DNA of 6,425 nucleotides from assembly GCA_937895845.1 (NCBI GenBank), contig CALBLK010000045.1:1-6425 (forward strand), written 5' to 3'. The notes under the pieces are model-generated. The model was not told the DNA's origin. It made no database searches and saw only the letters and a list, made by a program, of their open reading frames with translations. How positions within the stretch are numbered: position 1 is the stretch's first letter; each line of letters begins with the position of its first letter. Source of the stretch: an uncultured Prevotella sp. GTDB taxonomy: Bacteria > Bacteroidota > Bacteroidia > Bacteroidales > Bacteroidaceae. Positions 1 through 6,224 of this stretch are shown piece after piece. Position numbers and translations under genes: made by a program.

Positions 1-126
1 CTACACAGAGCTGGTTAGGGCTGAATAAGAGAGTTGAACATAACTTTTTGGAAATGAATAGTTTGTTGTTTTCAATAATTGCCGAGTGTCACAGAACAGA
101 GAGTTTAGACTGTATTTTTGTCCACT

Positions 127-1251
127 ATGAAACAAAAGAAATCTATATGGCAGGAGTTCTGTTATGATTTAATAGAAGCTCGCAAAAAAGATGTTTTAGA
201 AGACCAGTACCAAGATATTGTAGAATCCAACTTGCGCCAGTTAGGATGGAGCAAGTTGCACGGTGAGATATGCCCCAAAGAAAGAATCAACATTGGCTCA
301 CACAATCAGATAGAGCCAGACATAACTATAAAAGTGTCGAATCAGCCAGTTCTTGTCATAGAACTTAAGCGTCCAAGCAATGTTATCAATCCGCGCCAAG
401 AACAACAACTGCTGTCCTATATGCGCTTGCGCAACATTCCTTTCGGCTTGTATATCGGCAATGAAATAAGGTTATATTATGATACCAATGACGATTTACC
501 AACAATGGTTTGGCGAACGGAAATAACACTTGATGCAAAAGGGGGAGAAGAGTTTGTCGATTATTTCTCTCACGACACATTTAACAAGAAACGGTTAGAA
601 GACATGTGCTGGACTAAAGCCAAGGAAATAAAGACAAATTTAATCATGGAAGACTTCAAACACGCATTGGCAAACAATCAAGACGCTGCGATAAAACATA
701 TTTTGAAAGACTACTTTGTGGAGAAGAAGCTGTGCGACAAAGATATTGTAAATGAAACTCTTGACAGTCTGCATTTGGGTATAACACCTGTTCATCAACC
801 GTCAAATATCTCAGAAACACCATTTACTCAGTCTTCGGGGATTGTCATTTCACAAAAGTCCACGCAAAAAGGAAAACGCGATACAACGAAATTCTCTTTG
901 GACGGAGGAAAAAACTATTTCGGAAAAGGCAAGTTTGTAAGAGAAGTTGTTGCACATTTTATAGCGCAAAATGCAAGTTTGACATACGAGCAACTTACCC
1001 AAGTGTTTCCCAACACCTTGCAGGGGTCTTATGGTGTTTTGCGCACTCTTGAGAGCATTAACAATTCAAGCCATAACAAAAAAGACTTGAAAACACGCTA
1101 CTTAATGGCTGACGACTTGATTCTAACAAGTGCCGACGGCATTCGTTTTGTCGTCTGCAATCAATGGGGGGAATATAACTTTGCACACATTCTGGAACTA
1201 TTGAAGAAATGGAACTGGAATATAATCCAAACAAATGACAAAAAGGAATAA
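127..1251 (+). CDS. PD-(D/E)XK nuclease, type I restriction HsdR N-terminal-like, stand-alone
   Basis: This is probably a DNA-cleaving restriction or defence protein of 374 residues. The fold is seen from E33 in an early helix (QYQDIVESNL), then IEPD with D65, then VLVIELKRP with E79 and K81, and a following helix with QQLLSYM. Together these give the E/D-ExK core of HsdR-type nucleases. Residues about 200-255 form a polar Ser/Thr/Lys-rich linker. A second domain follows (about 256-365) with the landmarks GGKNYFGKGKF, LQGSYGVLRTLE and VCNQWG. I recall similar C-terminal modules in other bacterial proteins but cannot name the family. There is no helicase part, so it is far shorter than true HsdR. 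The ATG at 127 is chosen over a TTG at 118 because no ribosome site favours either and the fold needs nothing earlier. The next gene overlaps it by 17 bp. The target and the need for a partner are unknown. Confidence 0.85.
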   Translation: MKQKKSIWQEFCYDLIEARKKDVLEDQYQDIVESNLRQLGWSKLHGEICPKERINIGSHNQIEPDITIKVSNQPVLVIELKRPSNVINPRQEQQLLSYMRLRNIPFGLYIGNEIRLYYDTNDDLPTMVWRTEITLDAKGGEEFVDYFSHDTFNKKRLEDMCWTKAKEIKTNLIMEDFKHALANNQDAAIKHILKDYFVEKKLCDKDIVNETLDSLHLGITPVHQPSNISETPFTQSSGIVISQKSTQKGKRDTTKFSLDGGKNYFGKGKFVREVVAHFIAQNASLTYEQLTQVFPNTLQGSYGVLRTLESINNSSHNKKDLKTRYLMADDLILTSADGIRFVVCNQWGEYNFAHILELLKKWNWNIIQTNDKKE

Positions 1252-1654
1252 TCACATCTTTTCCCATTTTCATTGTCCTCACCATACTACCCTGAAAGAT
1301 AAAAGGAAAGAGTCAAAATACACATCTTCTTTTAGGAAGAAAAGGAATTTCAACATCAACCTTCATTTTCTGGAAAAATATAACGAAGAATATGGCAAGG
1401 GCCTTGACATATGTGTGATAACAGATATGGCGCATCTTTTTTCTGCATGGGAAGACAAGTATGTATTCAGTCTTGAAAACGGTTACGAGAACTTTCGCGA
1501 TAACGTGATAGGGATGGATTACGATGAAATGCTGGAAATGTATATAGAATACGTAGTACAACCATCAGTAAAGCCATACTGGCAAAGTGACTCCAACTAT
1601 TCGTACTTCAAGACTAAAATAATTCCACAAATAAACAGATTAAGGAAGAGTTAG
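1235..1654 (+). CDS. Small hypothetical protein overlapping the nuclease gene
   Basis: I do not recognise this 139-residue protein. Its ATG lies inside the last codons of the nuclease gene, in another frame, which suggests translational coupling. The first 38 residues are basic and contain a His cluster (HFHCPHH at 11-17). From residue 39 on it looks like an ordinary folded, soluble protein, rich in aromatic and acidic residues (for example MDYDEMLEMYIEYVVQP) and ending in a basic tail. No signal peptide, membrane segment or catalytic motif is evident. The next in-frame ATG is at residue 65, so the upstream start is the likely one, though the N-terminal 38 residues read less convincingly than the rest. 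Codon use matches the nuclease gene. From position alone it could be an accessory, inhibitor or immunity-type partner of the nuclease; that is inference. Confidence 0.65.
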   Translation: MTKRNNHIFSHFHCPHHTTLKDKRKESKYTSSFRKKRNFNINLHFLEKYNEEYGKGLDICVITDMAHLFSAWEDKYVFSLENGYENFRDNVIGMDYDEMLEMYIEYVVQPSVKPYWQSDSNYSYFKTKIIPQINRLRKS

Positions 1655-1694
1655 AAAACTTGTCCATTTAATTCAACCAGAATCTTATCAATCC

Positions 1695-1708
1695 GGGGCG
1701 CAAGCCCC
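1695..1708 (+). other. Short GC hairpin with GCAA tetraloop
   Basis: GGGGC pairs perfectly with GCCCC around a GCAA loop, a GNRA-type tetraloop, 40 bases after the small hypothetical gene and 45 before the hydrolase gene. An 8-base palindrome CCCGCGGG follows at 1716-1723. There is no T-run, so it is not a standard intrinsic terminator. It sits exactly where composition changes. It may be a transcript-end or leader structure of the hydrolase gene, or chance in GC-rich DNA. Confidence 0.3.
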
Positions 1709-1753
1709 CATTACCCCCGCGGGCATTAGCACCGTATCTAAAACAGCAGCAAT

Positions 1754-2938
1754 ATGAAAAAAGCGTTTGTTTCCGCCTTCATTGCATTTCTCGCCGGTCT
1801 GCCGGTCTGCCTTGCGCAAAAGGCGCAGCGTGGGGAGGTGCAGAAGAGGGCGTCGTATGAGTTTGACTTTGACCTGCCGGTCTATGTAGAGGAACTGAAA
1901 AGGGAGCTGACCTACCCCCTGGCCTGGGGCAACAGCGCCATCACCGACTTTGGCAAGTGGAAGGCGGCGGCCCGGGGAAAGGTGCTCGAGTGCATGATGG
2001 CGCCGCCCAGACAGGCTGCTGACTTCCGGATGGAGGTGCTGCGCGAGGAAAGGCGCGAGGGCTACAGGGCCAGGCTGGTGGCTTTCAGCGTGAACGCCTA
2101 CTGCCGCATCAAGGCCTACCTGCTGGTGCCCGAGGGCAAGGGGCCGTTTCCTGCGGTGAACCTGCTGCACGACCACGGGGCGCACCTGTTCATCGGAAAG
2201 GAGAAGATGGTAAGGCCCTTTGCAACGGACAGCGCGGTGGTCAAGGACGCCGACCAATGGGCAGAGAAGCTTTATGGCGGCCAGTATGTGGGCGACTACC
2301 TGGCACGGCACGGCTACGTGGTGTTCGCTGCCGACGCGCCGATGTGGGGCGAGCGCGGAAGGAAAGAGGGCGTTGACCGGGCGAAATACGACCTGGTTGC
2401 CGGCAACATGATGATGCTCGGGCGCGACCTGTGCGCCTTTATGACCTACGACGACATGGCGGGCACCCGCCTCGTGGCCTCCCTCCCGCAGGTTGACCGC
2501 AGCCGCATAGGGTGCATGGGGTGCTCGATGGGGGCCTACCGCGCATGGATGCTGGCGGCGCTGAGCGACGACATCAAGGCGGCGGCCGCCGTGTGCTGGA
2601 TGACCACGACCGACGTGCAGATGTCGGCCGCTGACGGGAAGCGCGAATACGGGGGCTTTGCCAACTGCATCCCGGCGCTGCGCCAGTGGCTTGACTACCC
2701 GCACATCGCCTCGCTGGCCTGCCCCAAGGCGATGCTCTTCATCAACGGCAGTCAGGACCGCCTGTTTCCCGTGAGGGGCGTGACGGCCGCATTCGACACG
2801 ATGCGCAACGTGTGGAGGAGCCAGCGGGCCGACAGCCTGCTGGAGACGGAGCTGTGGGACATTCCACACTCCTGCGGCCAGGAGGTGCAGCAAAGGGTGC
2901 TGCGGTTCTTCGACCGGCGGCTGAAAGGCAGCCGCTAA
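1754..2938 (+). CDS. Secreted alpha/beta-hydrolase, acetyl esterase/dienelactone-hydrolase type
   Basis: This is a 394-residue exported esterase-like enzyme. Residues 1-21 form a signal peptide (MKKAFVSAFIAFLAGLPVCLA, cleavage near A21-Q22) without a lipobox cysteine. The alpha/beta-hydrolase core starts near residue 105. HDHG at 139-142 is the oxyanion-side motif, followed by a GKEKM segment typical of this branch. The nucleophile elbow GCSMG holds S258, NGSQDRLFP holds D335, and DIPHSCG holds H372, so the triad is complete. The layout resembles the Pfam Abhydrolase_7 group, often annotated as acetylxylan esterase or dienelactone hydrolase. The substrate is unknown; removal of acetyl or other acyl groups from glycans in the periplasm is the likeliest role. 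It is strongly GC-rich, unlike the two genes before it. It is transcribed alone, converging on the kinase gene 54 bp away. A long antisense open frame across it is a by-product of GC content. Confidence 0.85.
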   Translation: MKKAFVSAFIAFLAGLPVCLAQKAQRGEVQKRASYEFDFDLPVYVEELKRELTYPLAWGNSAITDFGKWKAAARGKVLECMMAPPRQAADFRMEVLREERREGYRARLVAFSVNAYCRIKAYLLVPEGKGPFPAVNLLHDHGAHLFIGKEKMVRPFATDSAVVKDADQWAEKLYGGQYVGDYLARHGYVVFAADAPMWGERGRKEGVDRAKYDLVAGNMMMLGRDLCAFMTYDDMAGTRLVASLPQVDRSRIGCMGCSMGAYRAWMLAALSDDIKAAAAVCWMTTTDVQMSAADGKREYGGFANCIPALRQWLDYPHIASLACPKAMLFINGSQDRLFPVRGVTAAFDTMRNVWRSQRADSLLETELWDIPHSCGQEVQQRVLRFFDRRLKGSR

Positions 2939-2992
2939 CGAGTGGCACAAGCCGGCGCCCGCTACTTTTCTGGCGGTCTCCGGGGCGGAAGC

Positions 2993-3853
2993 CTACTCTG
3001 GCAAGTCCAGGTGATAGCGCACAAGTCCGTCCATGGGGCCTTGCACGATGGTTCCTTTCCGCATGCCCTCGGCCTCAAGAGCCTTTTCAAGCTGCCTTGA
3101 ATAATGGAAGGCGACACTGCCCAGAGCCGACACAGGGCTGTCTTGCGCCGACAGGTAGGGCCTGACGTTGTGGTCAAGGAACTGCCGGAAGCAGCCGACA
3201 ACCATCCGCTCCAGCTCTGCGCAGGCAATGTGCCGGCGGACAAAGGGCGACAGACTGGCGAGGAAGCGGTTGGCCAGCGGTTCGCGATAGACGCGCCGGA
3301 CGACGCCGGGCAGGTCAGTGCCGCAAGTCTTCTCAAACGCGCGGCGCAGCTCCCCGGGCAGCCAGCCCTTGTAGAGGCCGTTGAGCAGGTGCGCGCCAAG
3401 CACAGCCCCGCTCCCTTCGTCGCCAAGGATATAGCCGAGCGGCGGTGTGTTGAGCACAATTTGCCGCCCGTCATAAAGGCAGGAGTTAGAGCCTGTGCCG
3501 AGGATGCAGGCCACGCCCGCACGGCGGCCGCACAAGGCCCGCGCGGCTCCAAGCAGGTCGCTCGCCACCTCTATGTGACCGGCTGAGGGGAAGGCTGCGC
3601 CGAGCAGGGCGCGGACAGCAGGCTCCATCTCGGGGCGGATGCCACTGCCATAGAAGCAGAGCCGGCCGACGGCGAGGCCGTCGAGGCGGGGCGCCGCCTC
3701 GCCGGCGAGGATTCCGCGGATTTCGTCTTCAGTCTGGTGAAAGGGGTTGATGCCCTGCGAATGGAAGGCGGCCAGTGTGCCCCCGCCTGGTGCCACCAGG
3801 CGCCAGGCGGTCTTTGTGCTCCCGCTGTCGGCTATTAAAAAGGTGTTTGTCAT
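2993..3853 (-). CDS. N-acetylglucosamine kinase-like protein, BadF/BadG/BcrA/BcrD ATPase family
   Basis: A cytoplasmic sugar kinase of 286 residues in the ASKHA fold. It probably makes N-acetylglucosamine 6-phosphate from the free amino sugar and ATP, feeding salvage of host glycan or cell-wall sugar. Motifs in order: IADSGSTKT at 7-15 (phosphate 1; D9, G11, K14), QGINPFHQ at 33-40, SDLLGAARALCG at 98-109 with D99 as the expected catalytic base, ILGTGSNSC at 117-125 (phosphate 2), and PLGYILGDEGSG at 138-149. It ends in PMDGLVRYHLDLPE, a typical family ending. The length is normal and no motif is broken. The start is the ATG at 3853; an in-frame TTG nine bases upstream is less likely. It lies 25 bp after the SGNH hydrolase gene on the same strand, so the two are probably cotranscribed. 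N-acetylglucosamine is inferred from family resemblance; a related sugar is possible. Confidence 0.88.
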   Translation of the reverse strand: MTNTFLIADSGSTKTAWRLVAPGGGTLAAFHSQGINPFHQTEDEIRGILAGEAAPRLDGLAVGRLCFYGSGIRPEMEPAVRALLGAAFPSAGHIEVASDLLGAARALCGRRAGVACILGTGSNSCLYDGRQIVLNTPPLGYILGDEGSGAVLGAHLLNGLYKGWLPGELRRAFEKTCGTDLPGVVRRVYREPLANRFLASLSPFVRRHIACAELERMVVGCFRQFLDHNVRPYLSAQDSPVSALGSVAFHYSRQLEKALEAEGMRKGTIVQGPMDGLVRYHLDLPE

Positions 3854-3878
3854 TGTATGCAAGTATGCAGCCTCCGAT

Positions 3879-4565
3879 TCAGTTTTTCAAGAAATCCAGC
3901 ACCTGGCTTTTAATCTGAATCATACCCTTGCGGGAGGGATGGCCAGACTTCTTGTCAATATCATGAAGCTGGATATATTCAACGCCGAAGTGCTTGCACA
4001 CTTCGACTATCGAAGCCGTTATCTCCGGCTTCAGCTCTGTATTGATGATAAAGACCACCCTTGTCCCGGGCATACGGTTCTTGGCCTCGCCTATCAGCTT
4101 GCAGAGAGCCGGGCGGAATTCATAGTAATGCCCGCGAGTGAGGTCGCCGTACCTGTACTCACCGATTGGGCCGCCTGTCCAGCTGTCGTTTGTAGCGCCG
4201 AATATCAAGAGAATGTCAGACGGGACAATGCGCGGCAGCCGGGTCAAGAACGACCTGTCGCGGTAGTCCTGGCCGCTGTAGCCGGTGTATGAGACCGTGG
4301 CGCCGCTGAAACTGTCTTTGACCCCGAGAATGTATCCCCCCTCGGAAATCAGCTGCCACCACCAGGTCTGCTTTACATCAACAACGTCAGTCCGGTTGTC
4401 CGGGGGTGTTGCTTTGTACCAAGAGGAGTTTCCACGAGGAACATAGTTCTCAAAGGTGGAATACGAATCGCCCAGTATCGAGACGATGGGCTTCGCCTTT
4501 TCTTCTGCCCACAGCTGCGCAACGGCGAGCAGGGCGAACATGAATGTGATTGTCTTTTTCATCAT
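3879..4565 (-). CDS. Secreted SGNH/GDSL hydrolase
   Basis: A 228-residue exported hydrolase of the SGNH superfamily, most likely an esterase or deacetylase on an acylated glycan. A signal peptide covers residues 1-20 (MMKKTITFMFALLAVAQLWA, then EEK) with no lipobox. Block I is ILGDSYSTF with nucleophile S34, the block II glycine is in TGYSGQDY, block III is GATND with N126, and block V is GHPSRKGM with H209. The usual Asp three residues before the His is a Lys here; the nearest acid is D204, five residues before, in DIDKKSGH. Two ATGs stand side by side (4565 and 4562) and either may be used. An open frame runs further upstream to 4667, but it precedes the signal peptide and overlaps a terminator-like hairpin, so it is excluded. 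The kinase gene follows after 25 bp, linking ester or acetyl removal to amino-sugar use by context only. Confidence 0.85.
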   Translation of the reverse strand: MMKKTITFMFALLAVAQLWAEEKAKPIVSILGDSYSTFENYVPRGNSSWYKATPPDNRTDVVDVKQTWWWQLISEGGYILGVKDSFSGATVSYTGYSGQDYRDRSFLTRLPRIVPSDILLIFGATNDSWTGGPIGEYRYGDLTRGHYYEFRPALCKLIGEAKNRMPGTRVVFIINTELKPEITASIVEVCKHFGVEYIQLHDIDKKSGHPSRKGMIQIKSQVLDFLKN

Positions 4566-4620
4566 AGTGCAACTGTAAGTGTGTATTCTGGCAGCACCGC
4601 TGCATTGCCCAGCCGGCAGT

Positions 4621-4656
4621 GGCAAAAAACGGCACATCCATGCCGTGCTTCTTGCC
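4621..4656 (-). terminator. Probable intrinsic terminator after the barrel gene pair
   Basis: On the minus strand ACGGCA and TGCCGT (4641-4646 and 4629-4634) form a 6-bp stem with a 6-base loop, followed directly by six T (4629-4624, the first shared with the stem). An outer pairing GGCAA/TTGCC (4621-4625 with 4652-4656) could extend the stem across an internal loop. It lies about 120 bases after the stop of the upstream barrel gene and about 55 before the SGNH hydrolase start. It would therefore end the barrel transcript and imply a separate promoter for the hydrolase-kinase pair. I see no convincing TAnnTTTG promoter in the remaining gap. Confidence 0.6.
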
Positions 4657-4766
4657 CAAACATTCAATCTTTACGCATCTTGCCACTGTTTCTTTCGGAC
4701 TGCAAACGGAGAGGGGAAGAATCTGCCACGGCGCACGGCGACAGCAGCGGGACTGCCATTGCGGTA

Positions 4767-5474
4767 CTATGGCCTCGGCGGCGTTACTGCCTTGGTGGCA
4801 AAAGCGCCCCTGCCCTTGCCTAAGTCAACCTGGACGCCAATGTTGAAGCTGAAGAAGCCGTTGCTGCCAGACGACACGGACATACCTGTGCCTGACACAC
4901 CACCGGTGAACTCACTGGTTGTCACCTGGTAGGCCATGTCGGCATAAACGCCAAGACGGCCTTTCACGCGGTAGGTGCCGCCAAAGCCCACGCCAACGGA
5001 TGGCGACGCGGAATGGATGGCCAGATTGCTGCACAGGCCGGCACGGGGAAACACATAGCAGTTCCACCGCTGACCTGGGGCATAGTCCATAAAGATATAC
5101 TTGACACTGAGCGGCACGTCCAACGAGGCGGCTATATAACCGCCCTTGTCCATGTTCTGCTGCGGGTCATCAGCCGGGCCCACCCACTCAAGATGGCCGT
5201 TCTTGAAAAGCGGACAACCGTTCTCCCAGCTGAGCCTTCCTCTCAACGAGACATGGGGCGTAAACCATTTGCCAACAGCCACATCCAGTCCAAAGGTCTT
5301 GCCCTTGGGAAACACCTTGGAGAAGTTGCAGCCATAGGGATTCTGAAGCGACATGTCAAGGCCGGCCTGAACATACCAGTTGCTCCACAGGGAGCCTGTA
5401 ACGGCTCTCTGCTCCTGTGCGCTGACGGGGAGGAAGAAAGCGAGTGCGGGAATGATGGTGCGGAAAAGTTTCAT
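4767..5474 (-). CDS. Outer-membrane beta-barrel protein, second of a tandem pair
   Basis: A 235-residue protein with a signal peptide (MKLFRTIIPALAFFLPVSA, cleavage before QEQ). The mature part is made of alternating amphipathic strands rich in Gly and aromatics: SNWYVQAGLDMSLQNPYG, KTFGLDVAVGKWFTP, SLRGRLSWENG, YVFPRAG, LGVYADMAYQVTTSEF and GFFSFNIGVQVDLG. This is the pattern of a small eight-strand-type barrel of the outer membrane; the precise family and ligand are unknown. It begins 8 bp after the stop of its paralogue and aligns with it along nearly the full length, about half identical by eye. Differences are a longer Ser/Gly loop before the last strand (GTGMSVSSGSNG) and a C-terminal extension, GAFATKAVTPPRP. 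That extension is unusual because barrel proteins normally end at an aromatic residue of the last strand. The start is the ATG directly before the signal peptide. Confidence 0.8.
   Translation of the reverse strand: MKLFRTIIPALAFFLPVSAQEQRAVTGSLWSNWYVQAGLDMSLQNPYGCNFSKVFPKGKTFGLDVAVGKWFTPHVSLRGRLSWENGCPLFKNGHLEWVGPADDPQQNMDKGGYIAASLDVPLSVKYIFMDYAPGQRWNCYVFPRAGLCSNLAIHSASPSVGVGFGGTYRVKGRLGVYADMAYQVTTSEFTGGVSGTGMSVSSGSNGFFSFNIGVQVDLGKGRGAFATKAVTPPRP
5341..5387 (-). repeat. 47-bp near-identical segment, copy in the second barrel gene
   Basis: This segment matches 6027-6073 with one mismatch in 47 bases. It encodes the end of WSNWYVQAGLDMSLQN at the start of the mature barrel. The genes around it are far more diverged. 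Confidence 0.9.
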
Positions 5475-5482
5475 AAGCTCAA

Positions 5483-6169
5483 CTACTGTTTGAAGGTTTT
5501 TGTCTTGGATATTTGGAGGGTAACGCCTATGCAGAAATCAAAGAATCCGTTGCTGTTGGAGCCAGTACCCGTATCTTTCTCCACTCCCACAAACCCGCTT
5601 GACACCAGGTTATAGGCGGCATCAAGATAAAGGCCGCACCGGTCAGTGAGCTTATAAGTGTTGCCTATGCCGAAGCCAAGCAGTGGGGTGCCTTTTGACA
5701 CTCCGAAATTATAGGCGGCTCCGGCCCTGGGGAAGACTTGCAGGTTCCACCGCCTGTCAGGACGGTAGCCGCAAACGAGATTGTGAAGGTCTATCTGGAT
5801 GTCACCCACAACGGTGACGTAGCCACCCTTTCGCATGTTCTCGCCTGGCTCGTAGAAGGGGGCAAGCCAGTTGTCATGGCCGTTCTTGAATAGCCGGATG
5901 CCATTCTCCCAGTTGACGCGCCCCCGAAGGCCAAGGACAGGGGTAAACCATTTTCCGGCAGCCACATTTATGCCAAAGGTCTTTCCGTTGGGAAACACAG
6001 AACCGGCGAAATCATGGCCGTAAGGGTTCTGAAGCGACATGTCAAGGCCGGCCTGCACATACCAGTTGCTCCAAAAGGAATTGACAAGGTAGCCCTCTTG
6101 TGGGGCCTGGGCTTTCAGGTGGGCGGACGACAGAAACAGCGCGGCAAGGATAAGTAATTGATGTTTCAT
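5483..6169 (-). CDS. Outer-membrane beta-barrel protein, first of a tandem pair
   Basis: A 228-residue exported barrel protein, first gene of the minus-strand block. The signal peptide is MKHQLLILAALFLSSAHLKA with cleavage before QAPQ. Mature strands include SNWYVQAGLDMSLQNPYG, KTFGINVAAGKWFTP, GLRGRVNWENG, WNLQVFPRAGAAYNFG, CGLYLDAAYNLVSSGF and GFFDFCIGVTLQIS, ending in a short basic tail (KTKTFKQ). Motifs KWFTP, WENG, LFKNGH, NM.KGGY and FPRAG are shared with the following paralogue, so the pair arose by duplication. The genes are 8 bp apart and surely cotranscribed. The start at 6169 directly precedes the signal peptide. The 55 bases upstream contain an AT-rich TTTAAATATAT stretch but no clear TAnnTTTG element. 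The inverted-repeat element starts just beyond and may supply or disturb its promoter. No ligand or function can be read from the sequence. Confidence 0.82.
   Translation of the reverse strand: MKHQLLILAALFLSSAHLKAQAPQEGYLVNSFWSNWYVQAGLDMSLQNPYGHDFAGSVFPNGKTFGINVAAGKWFTPVLGLRGRVNWENGIRLFKNGHDNWLAPFYEPGENMRKGGYVTVVGDIQIDLHNLVCGYRPDRRWNLQVFPRAGAAYNFGVSKGTPLLGFGIGNTYKLTDRCGLYLDAAYNLVSSGFVGVEKDTGTGSNSNGFFDFCIGVTLQISKTKTFKQ
6027..6073 (-). repeat. 47-bp near-identical segment, copy in the first barrel gene
   Basis: Partner of 5341-5387, with one mismatch in 47 bases. It lies at the same place in the coding frame of the paralogous barrel gene. Confidence 0.9.
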
Positions 6170-6224
6170 GTTGTGGATATATTTAAAACCATTGATGCAT
6201 CGTTGCAGAGTTGGCTAATGCCTT

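Larger units (their letters stand above)
1..1690. other. AT-rich segment carrying the nuclease pair
   Basis: Two lines counted by hand in this segment give 32 % (121-180) and 37 % (901-960) GC. Lines at 2461-2520 and 3241-3300 give 73 % and 67 %. The change falls in the intergenic gap after the second gene, at about 1655-1695, and is abrupt. Codon use shifts with it: AAA/GAA/AAT/TTT dominate on the left and GGC/CTG/GCG on the right. This fits acquisition of the nuclease pair by transfer. No integrase, tRNA or direct repeat marks an attachment site here, and the left boundary is outside the window. Confidence 0.6.

Noticed and set aside
113..120. TATTTTTG, a match to the Bacteroidales -7 consensus TAnnTTTG
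   Set aside because: No TTTG-type -33 element lies at the right spacing, and transcription would begin at or inside the nuclease start codon.
3..164. Open frame on the plus strand running from the window edge and overlapping the nuclease start by 38 bases
   Set aside because: It could be the tail of an upstream gene, but there is no recognisable motif. Another frame (ending TAA at 26-28) and a minus-strand frame are equally possible there.
2931..2946. GCCGCT/AGTGGC hairpin at the hydrolase stop codon, between convergent genes
   Set aside because: The stem includes a G-T pair and has no T-run on either strand, so it is not good enough to call a terminator.
1688..2950. 420-residue open frame antisense to the hydrolase gene
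   Set aside because: The plus-strand protein has a signal peptide and a full catalytic triad; the antisense frame is low-complexity Pro/Arg/His-rich and due to GC content.
4570..4577. TACAGTTG on the minus strand, one mismatch from TAnnTTTG
   Set aside because: It sits only 4 bases before the SGNH hydrolase start, too close for a usable promoter.
4566..4667. N-terminal extension of the SGNH hydrolase frame
   Set aside because: A clear signal peptide begins at the MMKK start, and the extension overlaps a terminator-like hairpin.
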